This document shows, piece by piece, positions 34,256 through 42,450 of a stretch of 64,000 nucleotides of DNA (its first letter is position 1; each line of letters starts with the position of its first letter). The notes beneath the pieces were generated by a model. It had not been told where the DNA came from. It saw only the letters and a program-made list of their open reading frames with translations, and ran no database searches. A program made the position numbers and the translations under genes. The DNA comes from Sphingopyxis fribergensis (GTDB taxonomy: Bacteria > Pseudomonadota > Alphaproteobacteria > Sphingomonadales > Sphingomonadaceae): NCBI RefSeq assembly GCF_000803645.1, contig NZ_CP009122.1, forward strand, positions 410,501 through 474,500, written 5' to 3'.

Positions 34256-35734
34256 ATGGCACGACGCTTCGCGGCGACCCGCTGGGTCACGACAACCATA
34301 CTGGCGACGCTCATGGGTGTCGCCGCACCCCCGGCCTTCGCCGCGCCGGCGGCCGCGCCATCGGCTCCGGCCTCCGCGGCGGCGGGCAAGCCCAATATCC
34401 TGTTCGTCCTCGTCGACGACATGGGGTTCGGCGACCTGTCGGTCATGGGGAACAAGAAGGTCCAGACCCCCAATCTCGACCGGCTGGCGCAGGGCGGCGT
34501 GCTGATGACGCAATTTTACGATTCCGCGCCAATCTGTTCGGCTTCGCGAGCGGGGCTCCTGACGGGGCGTTTTCCCGCCGAGGTCGGCTTCATCAACTAT
34601 GTCAGCGACCGCGCCTATAATGCCTCGATCGGCCAGGCGGACTGGCTCGATCCGAAGCTTCCCACCGTGGCGCGCCTTCTGAAAGGCGCCGGATATGAAA
34701 CGGCGCATATCGGGAAATGGCATCTCGGCGGCGGACGCGACATCGGCAACGCCCCATGGCCGACCGCTTATGGTTTCGACCATAGTTTCACGACCTTCGA
34801 GGGGCTGGGGCCGCGCGTCCTCGTGTCCGACGAGGAGCGCTTCCTTGCCGAGCAATCGGACGAACTGGGCGAGGGGCCGCGTTTCTGGGAACTCAAGACC
34901 AACCTCACCGGCCTCTATGCGAACATGGCGGTCGATTTCGTCGCGCAGCATTCGGACGAGCCCTGGTTCGTCAACCTGTGGCTCAACGATATGCACGACC
35001 CGTGGGCGCCCGACGACGAAAGCCTGTCGGATGTGATGGGCAAGGGCGAATCTTCGGACGATGACCGGATGCTTGCCTCGCTGGTGAAGATGGACAAGAC
35101 CCTCGGCCGCCTGTTCGACCGGCTCGACCAGATGGGCGAGATGGACAATACGCTCGTCATCGTGACCAGCGACAACGGACCCTCATCGGCACAGCGCTAC
35201 TATAAGGGAGACGAGGTCGCGCCGGGCAGCACCAACAATCTGCGCGGGCGCAAATGGAGCCTCTATGAAGGCGGTATCCGCCAACCGCTGATCCTCTATT
35301 GGCGCGGCCACACCAAGGCCGGCCATCGCGACGAGCGGACCGTGGGGCAGGGCGTCGACCTGCTGCCGACGATCGCCCGCATCGTCGGCGCCAAGACGCC
35401 AGCCGGGGTCGACGGGATCGACCTGTCGCCGGTGATCGGGGGCGCCGCCGTCGCCAATCGACCCGACCTTTATTGGGCCTATGGCAAGGAAGGCGCACCG
35501 AAGGAACCGCCCCAGCCGGCGATGGAGCGCGATCAGGCGCCGCCTTTTGCGATCCGCGAGGGTAACTGGAAATTGCTTGCCGAGGCCGGCGGTGCAAATC
35601 CTCAACTCTTCGATCTGGCGAGCGACCCCACCGAAGCCACCGATGTCGCCGCCGGCCAGCCCGCGATCCGCGACCGCCTGCTCGGCAAGCTCCAGGCGTG
35701 GATGGCGAAGCTTCCCAAATATCGGGCGCAATAA
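34256..35734 (+). CDS. S1 sulfatase with CSASR active-site motif
   Basis: The product is 492 residues from ATG 34256 with GGAAAGGGAG at 34241-34250; upstream open frame overlaps the GH2 gene. A signal peptide ends near PAFAAP, followed by an Ala/Pro linker. FVLVDDMGFGDLS, C94-S-A-S-R98, GKWHLGGGRDIG and VTSDNGPSS are sulfatase motifs. It is a close paralogue of the CSSSR enzyme at 26293-27789 across its whole length. It follows the GH2 gene and is closed by two terminators. Likely exo-acting on the same sugar residue as its paralogues, with a changed sulfate or linkage preference; this is inference. Confidence 0.92.
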   Translation: MARRFAATRWVTTTILATLMGVAAPPAFAAPAAAPSAPASAAAGKPNILFVLVDDMGFGDLSVMGNKKVQTPNLDRLAQGGVLMTQFYDSAPICSASRAGLLTGRFPAEVGFINYVSDRAYNASIGQADWLDPKLPTVARLLKGAGYETAHIGKWHLGGGRDIGNAPWPTAYGFDHSFTTFEGLGPRVLVSDEERFLAEQSDELGEGPRFWELKTNLTGLYANMAVDFVAQHSDEPWFVNLWLNDMHDPWAPDDESLSDVMGKGESSDDDRMLASLVKMDKTLGRLFDRLDQMGEMDNTLVIVTSDNGPSSAQRYYKGDEVAPGSTNNLRGRKWSLYEGGIRQPLILYWRGHTKAGHRDERTVGQGVDLLPTIARIVGAKTPAGVDGIDLSPVIGGAAVANRPDLYWAYGKEGAPKEPPQPAMERDQAPPFAIREGNWKLLAEAGGANPQLFDLASDPTEATDVAAGQPAIRDRLLGKLQAWMAKLPKYRAQ

Positions 35735-35735
35735 C

Positions 35736-35768
35736 AAAGGCCCCGTCGCGATCTCGCGGCGGGGCCTT
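35736..35768. terminator. Bidirectional terminator (first of two)
   Basis: AAAGGCCCCG at 35736-35745 pairs with the bases ending at 35768 around a GC-rich, partly paired loop, and T residues follow on both strands. It lies just after the sulfatase stop. Confidence 0.8.
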
Positions 35769-35781
35769 TCCTTAACAGGAT

Positions 35782-35815
35782 AAAGGGCGGCGGCAGATCG
35801 ATGCCGCCGCCCTTT
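35782..35815. terminator. Bidirectional terminator (second of two)
   Basis: A perfect 14-bp stem (35782-35795 with 35802-35815) has the self-complementary loop GATCGA. It lies five bases from the stop of the convergent TonB receptor and should end that transcript. Confidence 0.85.
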
Positions 35816-35819
35816 CTCG

Positions 35820-38639
35820 TCAGAATTTGACGCGGACACCGACCGAATAGGTCGTCTCGTCATACGCCATCTCGTTGTTGATATTGGAATATCCCGGATA
35901 GTCGTAATAGGTCGATGTGTTGCTTCCGAGGATATTGGTGCCGCCGACATCGACGCGGATTTTGTCGGTGATGTCGTATCCGATGTTGAAGTCGAGACGT
36001 CCCGCTCCGCGCGCATAGGTGACGAGCGCCGGCACCTCGAGCGAAGCGATCGTTTCTGCGGTCATCGGCCGCAACGTCGGCTCGCCGCTCGCGTCGAGCG
36101 AAAGATATTTCGAGCGATAGGTATATACGAGCCGTGCGCTGACCCCGCTCTTTTCGTACAACAGGCCGACAGTGTAATTATATTTCGACACGCCCTGCAG
36201 CGGATATCCCGCGAGCGGATCGTCCCCGCCAACCTTTGAATCGGCGAGGGTGAAGGCGCCCTGCACGCCAAGTCCCGACAGCGCGCCGGGGAGGAAGTCG
36301 AAGAAATATTGGCTGCTGAGTTCGATACCCTTCAGCGTCGCCTGCCCGACGTTGCGCGGGCGCGAAACCGCATAATCGACGCCATCGATCGCCTCGACCG
36401 CGCCGCTGGTGATGACGCGGTCGCTGATGTCGCGATAATAGCCGGCAATCGCGACATAACCGCTGGGGAAATAATATTCGAAGGTCGCATCGAGGCTCTC
36501 GGACTTCTGCGCCTTGAGGTCCGGATTGCCCGCATTGCCTGTGCTCTGAACCAGAGGATTGTTTGACTGGTTGAGCGTGATCGCCGGATTGAGCGAACCG
36601 AAATTCGGGCGGCGTAGCGACTTGGCATAGCCGAAGCGGATCTGAATATCGTCGCCGATCCGGAAACGTGCGGTCGCGTTCGGCAGCCAGTCATGGTCGA
36701 CCGTGTCGGCGGTCAGCCGGTCATACTCGCCCCCCCCTGCGGGTATGAACGTGCCGATCGTCCGGCTCGTGCGGATATAGCGCACGCCGACGACGCCATC
36801 CAGCGTGATGCTGTTCGATAGATCGGCTTCATATTTGCCCTGCACATAAGCGGCGAGCGTGTCTTCCTTGGCATCGAACGCGCGCCCGGGATCATAAGCT
36901 GGCCGCCCGGCAGGCAGCCCGAAATAGGCCCGCGCGGCGTCGAGACCTTCTTCGGAAAGCAGAAAGTCGGGGTTGGGGATGTAGAAGCGCGAACCATTGT
37001 TGAGGTCGGGTGCACGCGACCCGAGTGCAAGGAAGTCGTCGGGCAGGCCGGTGTTAGAGACAAGCACTGCTGCCGCGTCGTTTCCGGTGCCGATATTGCC
37101 GCCCGGCGTCGCCTTGTTCAGATTGACCGATTGTTCCTCGGCTGAACGATGCGCGTAACGAACGCCGACAGCGACGTTCGACAGAAAACCGTCCAGATCA
37201 TAATCGACATCGCCCTTCGCTTGGAACAGCTTGCCATGGTTCTCGGTGAAATTCTGGATCAGCGCATTGCGGATATAGAGATTGTCGCGGCTGAGCAGCG
37301 CGTCGCCGGGTACCGTATATTCGGCATGGCCATCGACATCCATCGTCACGGTTAGGCTCGGCAGTCGTTGTCCGATGTCCGATGTGATATTCTGCAGTTC
37401 GTATTTCGAGGTTTGATACGCGACATCGAGCACCGCGTTCAGCCGGCCCTCGTCATATTTCAGCCCGCCGGCGAATTGCTTGTTGTTCTGGTTGAGGTCG
37501 CGGGCCTGGGTCGTCTGGTTCGACACAAGGTTGGCGAAGGTCATGCTTTCGGGCTGGCACAGCTCGACAGGGTTGGCGAGTTGCGGCGCGGTCAGCGTCC
37601 AGGACTTGTTGCCGTCGGCGTCGGTCTGGATGACCGGATTGTTGCCGTTCGAGCGGACATAGGTGCTGATGCAGCTGGTGCCGGGCTTGATGTCGGTGAT
37701 CGTCGTGCCGTTGGTGAACGGCTGGATATTGGCGCCGTTACGGCTGCCGCGATCGCGGAAATAGGTGTAGAACCCTTCGACATAGGCTTCGAGAGACGGC
37801 GACGCCTGCCACTGCAGCGCGCCGTTGAGCTGGTGGCGCTCGATATAGCCTTGCTGCGGGAAATTCTGGAGGATGCCGGGGATGACATAACCCGGCGTGT
37901 TGAATGGCGCCGTGTTGGTGCTGCGCCGCTGGAACAGCACTGTCGTTGCGCGATAATAATCCGACTTCGAATAGGTGCCGTTGATCAGCGCGCCGATTTC
38001 GCCGATCCCGGTGTCCCAGCGATCGGTCGCGAGCAGGCTGAACTGCGGATTGATCTTGTCGACGCGGTCGCCGTAATTGGCGCGCCCGCCCAGCACGACG
38101 GTCGGATCCTTGAAATTGAACGGACGGTTGAGCTGAAGGTCGATGACCCCCGCGAGCCCGCCTTCGGTCAGGTCGGCGGTCTGGGATTTGAAGACGTTGA
38201 CGCGCGACAAGGCTTCGGCCGGCATGTCCTGCAAATCGAAATTGCGGCCGACCGTCGAAAACACCTCGCGTCCGTTCACGGTGGTCAGCACGTCGGGAAG
38301 GCCCCTCACGCGAACGTCGCCCAACTCGTTGTTGCGGTTGGTCGACACCTGCACACCGGGCACGCGCTGGAGCGCCGCTGCGGTCGTGGGGTCGGGAAGC
38401 TTGCCGATGTCCTGTGCGACGATCGCGTCGACTACCTGCACCGAATCGCGCTTGATATCGGCCGCGCGTTCAAGTGAACGGCGGATGCCCGTCACGACGA
38501 TGGCCTCATCGGTATCCTGCGGCGCTTCTGCGGCCGACGCGCTCTGCGCCGGGCCGGTCGGATCTGCGGATTGCGCCCAAGCCGCCTGGCTCGCGACGAT
38601 CGCGGACGCCGCGACGGACAGACCGATTTGCCTCTTCAT
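35820..38639 (-). CDS. TonB-dependent outer-membrane receptor (copy 2)
   Basis: The product is 939 residues from ATG 38639, where the signal peptide (SVAASAIVASQAAWAQS) begins directly; the frame is open to 38720 but lacks a site there. A TonB box EAIVVTGIRR is followed by the plug (IGKLPDPTTAAALQRVPGVQV, VRVRGLPDV, TVNGREV) and a barrel ending VGVRVKF. There is no STN domain. It is a paralogue of the receptor at 17964. Two receptors suggest uptake of oligosaccharides that differ in size or sulfation. The gene is monocistronic, bounded by the tandem terminators, with the AT-rich motif about 90 bases upstream. Confidence 0.94.
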   Translation of the reverse strand: MKRQIGLSVAASAIVASQAAWAQSADPTGPAQSASAAEAPQDTDEAIVVTGIRRSLERAADIKRDSVQVVDAIVAQDIGKLPDPTTAAALQRVPGVQVSTNRNNELGDVRVRGLPDVLTTVNGREVFSTVGRNFDLQDMPAEALSRVNVFKSQTADLTEGGLAGVIDLQLNRPFNFKDPTVVLGGRANYGDRVDKINPQFSLLATDRWDTGIGEIGALINGTYSKSDYYRATTVLFQRRSTNTAPFNTPGYVIPGILQNFPQQGYIERHQLNGALQWQASPSLEAYVEGFYTYFRDRGSRNGANIQPFTNGTTITDIKPGTSCISTYVRSNGNNPVIQTDADGNKSWTLTAPQLANPVELCQPESMTFANLVSNQTTQARDLNQNNKQFAGGLKYDEGRLNAVLDVAYQTSKYELQNITSDIGQRLPSLTVTMDVDGHAEYTVPGDALLSRDNLYIRNALIQNFTENHGKLFQAKGDVDYDLDGFLSNVAVGVRYAHRSAEEQSVNLNKATPGGNIGTGNDAAAVLVSNTGLPDDFLALGSRAPDLNNGSRFYIPNPDFLLSEEGLDAARAYFGLPAGRPAYDPGRAFDAKEDTLAAYVQGKYEADLSNSITLDGVVGVRYIRTSRTIGTFIPAGGGEYDRLTADTVDHDWLPNATARFRIGDDIQIRFGYAKSLRRPNFGSLNPAITLNQSNNPLVQSTGNAGNPDLKAQKSESLDATFEYYFPSGYVAIAGYYRDISDRVITSGAVEAIDGVDYAVSRPRNVGQATLKGIELSSQYFFDFLPGALSGLGVQGAFTLADSKVGGDDPLAGYPLQGVSKYNYTVGLLYEKSGVSARLVYTYRSKYLSLDASGEPTLRPMTAETIASLEVPALVTYARGAGRLDFNIGYDITDKIRVDVGGTNILGSNTSTYYDYPGYSNINNEMAYDETTYSVGVRVKF

Positions 38640-38948
38640 GCCTTCCACTCCCACCTGTTCGGGCTCCAGGCATTTTTGCCCCGTTGGCCTCGTGGGAAGA
38701 CGATGATTGGATGCTGTCACGAAGTCAATATATATATGATATATACGACTGCTGAATATTGGCCGTCGGCTTTCCGGCCACCGTTGTTCCGATGTCGCGC
38801 TTCATCGTGCCTCGGCGAGGACCTTCGATAGCTGGATGGGGTCGGCCTTTCAGCTTCGGTAGCGTCCTGTGCCGAACAGATGATGGAACCCGCCGGCCGG
38901 TCGGTACCATGCGCCGCGTGTCGTCTGGCGTCGCGTCCAGTGAAGCGG
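38640..38948. other. Intergenic region at the right border of the glycan locus
   Basis: This is the longest gene-free stretch. Its right part (38640-38760) is the upstream region of the TonB receptor and holds the AT-rich motif. I see no gene, repeat or terminator in 38761-38948. It separates the glycan locus from ordinary chromosomal genes. Confidence 0.6.
38728..38747. promoter_or_regulatory. AT-rich candidate operator, copy 9
   Basis: ATATATATATGATATATACG (reverse CGTATATATCATATATATAT) lies upstream of the second TonB receptor. On the minus strand it begins with TATATATCATAT as in copy 7. It is the last copy seen when reading rightwards. Confidence 0.5.
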
Positions 38949-40241
38949 TCAGGTGGCCCATTCGGCAGGATCGGATTCCTCGCCGATCAGCGCGAGCCCG
39001 TGGGCGATCGAGGTCAGTTCGCCGCCGGTTGCGATGCGTTCTTCGCCGAAGCGGCGGTCGAACAGCGCGCGGATTGCAGGGATCAGCGACGAGCCGCCGG
39101 TCAGGAAGACGCGATCGATCTTTGCCGGCGTGACAGACGCCCGCGCGAGGGCCTGGTCCATCGCCGCCTCGATGCGGCGAAGATCGTCGGCAATCCATTG
39201 CTCGAAATCGGCGCGGCGCACTTCGGCGCCGATTTCGATGCCGCCGCCGGTGAAATGAAATGGCGCGTGCTTGCTGCTCGACAGCGCGCGCTTGAGCTTG
39301 CCCACGGCATCATAGAGCGGAAATCCCTGCTCATGTTCGATCAGCGCGATCATGCGGCCGATCAGATCGGGGCGCTCGGCATCGCGTTTCAGCCGTCGGA
39401 TTTCGTCGAGGGTGCGCCGGTTGCGCATCATGGCCAGCCGCGACCAGTCGCCGAAATCGGCGAAATAGCCGCCCGGAATCTCCAACAGCTTATCGAACGA
39501 ACGATATCGGCTTCCTTTGCCGAGCAAAGGCAACACCAGCCGGTCGACGATGCGATAGTCGAAACGGTCGCCCGCGATGCCGATCCCCGATGAGGCAAGC
39601 GGCACACAGCGGCGCGGCGCACCCGGTTCGGCGACACGGACGATCGAAAAGTCGGTCGTCCCACCGCCGAAATCGGCGACGAGGATCGTCGTGGGCTCAG
39701 TCAGGCGCGAGGCATAGCTGTGCGCGGCGCCGAGCGTTTCGTGGACATAATAGATTTCGGTACCGAAGGCCGCGAGCATCGCGTCATAGCGCTGGCGCGC
39801 GAGTTCGGGATCGGGCCGCGCGCCCGCATATTCGACCGGCCGGCCGACGATGATGCGGCGCGGCCGTTCGTCGAGCGCACCGCCGGCGTGGGCGACAAGT
39901 CGCTGAAGGAACAGCCGCCCCATATCTTCGAAGCGGAACGGCTTGTTGAATATCATAGCGCGCTCGAACAACGGGCTCGCGGCGACGCTCTTGAACGACT
40001 GGATGAAGCGGCTGTCGAGCGGCGATTGCAGATATTCGTCGATCGCCCATGGGCCCGCTTCGTGCGCAATACCGTTCCAGCCGCGCTCCTCTTCCCAGAA
40101 GCAGAGCGCCGAGCGGAACACCGCATCGCCCGCGTCGCCGAATGTGACGAGCCGGGTGCCGCCCTGCCCATCGGCTAGCGCGACGACGCTATTCGTCGTG
40201 CCGAAATCGAGCCCGAGCGCGCTCGCGGCCGCCTTGTCCAT
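38949..40241 (-). CDS. Hsp70-like ATPase (YegD type)
   Basis: The product is 430 residues from ATG 40241, with CAGGAGC upstream; open sequence to 40529 overlaps the TetR gene and is not used. GLDFGTTNSVVALAD (phosphate 1), VADFGGGTTDFSIV (phosphate 2) and FLTGGSSLIPAIRALF (adenosine) are actin/Hsp70 ATPase motifs. There is no C-terminal peptide-binding domain, so length and form match the short YegD group of Hsp70-like proteins rather than DnaK. It is cytoplasmic with an unknown client. The neighbours give no functional hint. Confidence 0.88.
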   Translation of the reverse strand: MDKAAASALGLDFGTTNSVVALADGQGGTRLVTFGDAGDAVFRSALCFWEEERGWNGIAHEAGPWAIDEYLQSPLDSRFIQSFKSVAASPLFERAMIFNKPFRFEDMGRLFLQRLVAHAGGALDERPRRIIVGRPVEYAGARPDPELARQRYDAMLAAFGTEIYYVHETLGAAHSYASRLTEPTTILVADFGGGTTDFSIVRVAEPGAPRRCVPLASSGIGIAGDRFDYRIVDRLVLPLLGKGSRYRSFDKLLEIPGGYFADFGDWSRLAMMRNRRTLDEIRRLKRDAERPDLIGRMIALIEHEQGFPLYDAVGKLKRALSSSKHAPFHFTGGGIEIGAEVRRADFEQWIADDLRRIEAAMDQALARASVTPAKIDRVFLTGGSSLIPAIRALFDRRFGEERIATGGELTSIAHGLALIGEESDPAEWAT

Positions 40242-40324
40242 GACATGCTCCTGTGCTGGGGATCCCCGGTGGGGGCGGCGCCTATTGCACGGCAGGGCGG
40301 GCGGAGCAAGTTTGGGCAGGGCTC

Positions 40325-40969
40325 TTAGGCTTCGGGACCCCAGGCGCGATAGAAGGTGTCGACCGCGGAGTCGATTTCGTCCTGCAAGCGGCTGAGGTCG
40401 CGGCTTTCGGGAAGATTGAGGACTGCAAATTGATAAAGGCCCGACTGGAGCAGGCCAGAAAATTGCTGCATCGCGCGCATCGGATCGCCCATCCTGATCT
40501 CGCCGCGCACCATCTTTTCGGCGACCCAATCGGCCATGCGTGCCTTCCCGCGGCGCGGGCCGCGGTCATAGAAGGTCTCGGCGAGATGCGGGAAGCGATC
40601 GGCTTCACCGACGACGAGACGATAGAGCGACAGCAAGGGCTTCGCGGTCAGCTTGGTCATCAATATGTTGCCGAACCGGCGGAGGACGTCGGTCACGGGC
40701 TCGTCGAGCGGCAGCTCGATCGTCAGCGCGTCGCCATATTGTTCGACGATGCCGTCGACGACCGCGGCGAACAGATCCTCCTTCGACGGGAAATAGGTCC
40801 ACAGCGTCGTTTTTGATCCGCCGACCTTGCTGGCGATCGACGACATTGTCGTCCCGGCATAGCCGTTGGCGAAGAACAACTCGCGCGCGGCATCGACAAA
40901 GGCTTTGCGGCGCATCGCCGTCGCATCGTCCAAGGCTGCCGTACTATCTGGTATCATTTCGATTGACAA
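40325..40969 (-). CDS. TetR/AcrR-family repressor of the adjacent efflux operon
   Basis: The product is 214 residues. An N-terminal helix-turn-helix (FVDAARELFFANGYAGTTMSSIASKVGGSKTTLWTYFPSKEDLF) is followed by an all-helical ligand domain. TTG 40969 is preferred because GGAG lies six bases upstream; ATG 40957 has no ribosome site. The gene is divergent from the efflux operon at 41023. Two near-identical 19-base operators flank the intergenic space; one lies over this gene's own first codons, so it very probably represses itself and the pump. The inducer is unknown. Confidence 0.9.
   Translation of the reverse strand: MSIEMIPDSTAALDDATAMRRKAFVDAARELFFANGYAGTTMSSIASKVGGSKTTLWTYFPSKEDLFAAVVDGIVEQYGDALTIELPLDEPVTDVLRRFGNILMTKLTAKPLLSLYRLVVGEADRFPHLAETFYDRGPRRGKARMADWVAEKMVRGEIRMGDPMRAMQQFSGLLQSGLYQFAVLNLPESRDLSRLQDEIDSAVDTFYRAWGPEA
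40939..40957. promoter_or_regulatory. TetR operator copy in the repressor's first codons
   Basis: On the minus strand it reads ATGATACCAGATAGTACGG and differs at three positions from the copy at 40995-41013. It spans codons 5-11 of the repressor if TTG 40969 is the start. Confidence 0.7.
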
Positions 40970-40994
40970 CGCATTCTCCGGGGCTCATTGGCGC

Positions 40995-41013
40995 ATGATA
41001 CCAGCTAGTATCG
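40995..41013. promoter_or_regulatory. TetR operator copy before the efflux operon
   Basis: ATGATACCAGCTAGTATCG contains the inverted repeat GATAC-n6-GTATC. It lies ten bases before the start of the outer-membrane factor gene, over its leader region. Confidence 0.75.
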
Positions 41014-41022
41014 TGGGAAGCC

Positions 41023-42450
41023 ATGCCCCGTTTGATTTTTGCCACAACCGCTGTTTTCGGCCTGCTCGCGGGCTGCGCAACCGTCCCCGACGTCGGGCCG
41101 AAGCCGGTTCCGGCGGCGGCCGAGTCGCTTGAATCGCGCACGACTTTCGTCGGGGCAGAGGGCCAATGGCCCGCCGAAGGCTGGTGGCGAGGCTTCGGCG
41201 ATGCCCAGCTCGATACGCTGATCGCCGAGGGGCTGAAGGGCTCGCCCGGCGTCGTGATCGCCGCCGCGCGTGTCCGCGCCGCCGATGCGGTGGCACAGCA
41301 GGCGGGGGCCGCGCTGCTGCCGCGTGTCGGCGCCGAAGGCAGCGTCGGGGGAACCCAGCAGAGCAAGAATATGGGCATCCCGCCCGATTTCGTGCCCGAT
41401 GGCATCCGAGACACCGGCCACATCGCCGCGACCTTCAGCTTCGATCTCGACCTATGGGGCCGTAACCGCGCGGCGCTCGCGGCGGCGACATCTGAGGCCG
41501 AGGCGGCGCGCGTCGACGAGGCGCAGGCGCGGCTGATGCTCACGACCGGGATCGCGTCGGCCTACGCCGATCTGGCGGGCTATTATCATGCGCGCGACGT
41601 CGCCAATGACGCGGTGCGCGTCCGCACCGCGAGCGCCGACCTGTCGGGCGAACGGGCGCGGGCGGGCATCGAGAATCAGGCGAGCCAGCGGCAGGCCGAA
41701 AGCCGCGCCGCGTCGGCGCGCGCCGACGTCGTCGCGCTCGAGGAAGCGATCGCGACGACGCGCAACCGGCTCGCCGCCCTCATCGGTGCCGGCCCCGATC
41801 GCGGCCTGTCGATCGCGCGCCCGCAGATGGCACGGCCGTTGCTCGGTCTGCCCGCAAATGCAGGAATCGACCTGATCGGCCGCCGGCCCGATATCGTCGC
41901 GGCGCGGCTGCGCTCCGAGGCTGCCGCCAAACGTATCGACGTCGCGCGCGCCGATTTTTACCCGAATATCAGCTTGTCGGCGCTCGTCGGGCTCCAGTCG
42001 CTCGGCCTGTCGAACCTGTTCAAATCGGGGTCCGAATATGGCAGTGGCGGCGCTGCGATCAGCCTCCCGATCTTCGAGGGTGGGCGGCTGCAAGGGCGTT
42101 ATCGCGGATCGCGCGCTGACTATGATGTCGCGGTCGCAACCTATGACCGCACGCTGATCGGCGCACTGCGCGATGTCGCCGACATCGTCGCGCAACGCGC
42201 CGCGACCGAACGCCAGCTTGTCGGGCGGCGCGAGGCACTGACCGCCGCGGCCCAAGCTTCGAAGCTCGCCCGGCTGCGCTACCGTGCCGGGCTCTCGAAC
42301 CAGATCGTCCAGCTCACCGCCGAGGACAGCATGGTCGCATTGAGCCGCGCCGTCGCCGACCTCGAAACGCGCCAGATGACACTCGATATCGCCCTGATCC
42401 GCGCGCTCGGCGGCGGATACCGGGCGAGCAATATGACAGGAGACGAATGA
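41023..42450 (+). CDS. Outer-membrane efflux lipoprotein (NodT/OprM type)
   Basis: The product is 475 residues. The lipobox LLAGC places the acylated cysteine at about 18. Two repeats of the OEP domain are seen, with DLDLWGRNRAALAAA and SLPIFEGGRLQGRYRGSRADYDVAV typical of RND/EmrAB-type outer-membrane channels. It forms the trimeric exit duct for the pump encoded downstream. Its stop overlaps the next start (ATGA). Expression is probably controlled by the divergent TetR protein. Confidence 0.92.
   Translation: MPRLIFATTAVFGLLAGCATVPDVGPKPVPAAAESLESRTTFVGAEGQWPAEGWWRGFGDAQLDTLIAEGLKGSPGVVIAAARVRAADAVAQQAGAALLPRVGAEGSVGGTQQSKNMGIPPDFVPDGIRDTGHIAATFSFDLDLWGRNRAALAAATSEAEAARVDEAQARLMLTTGIASAYADLAGYYHARDVANDAVRVRTASADLSGERARAGIENQASQRQAESRAASARADVVALEEAIATTRNRLAALIGAGPDRGLSIARPQMARPLLGLPANAGIDLIGRRPDIVAARLRSEAAAKRIDVARADFYPNISLSALVGLQSLGLSNLFKSGSEYGSGGAAISLPIFEGGRLQGRYRGSRADYDVAVATYDRTLIGALRDVADIVAQRAATERQLVGRREALTAAAQASKLARLRYRAGLSNQIVQLTAEDSMVALSRAVADLETRQMTLDIALIRALGGGYRASNMTGDE

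Noticed and set aside
1..38760. Bacteroidetes-type polysaccharide locus with SusC/SusD pairs
   Set aside because: No SusD-like lipoprotein is seen; the receptors are of the proteobacterial type that work without it.
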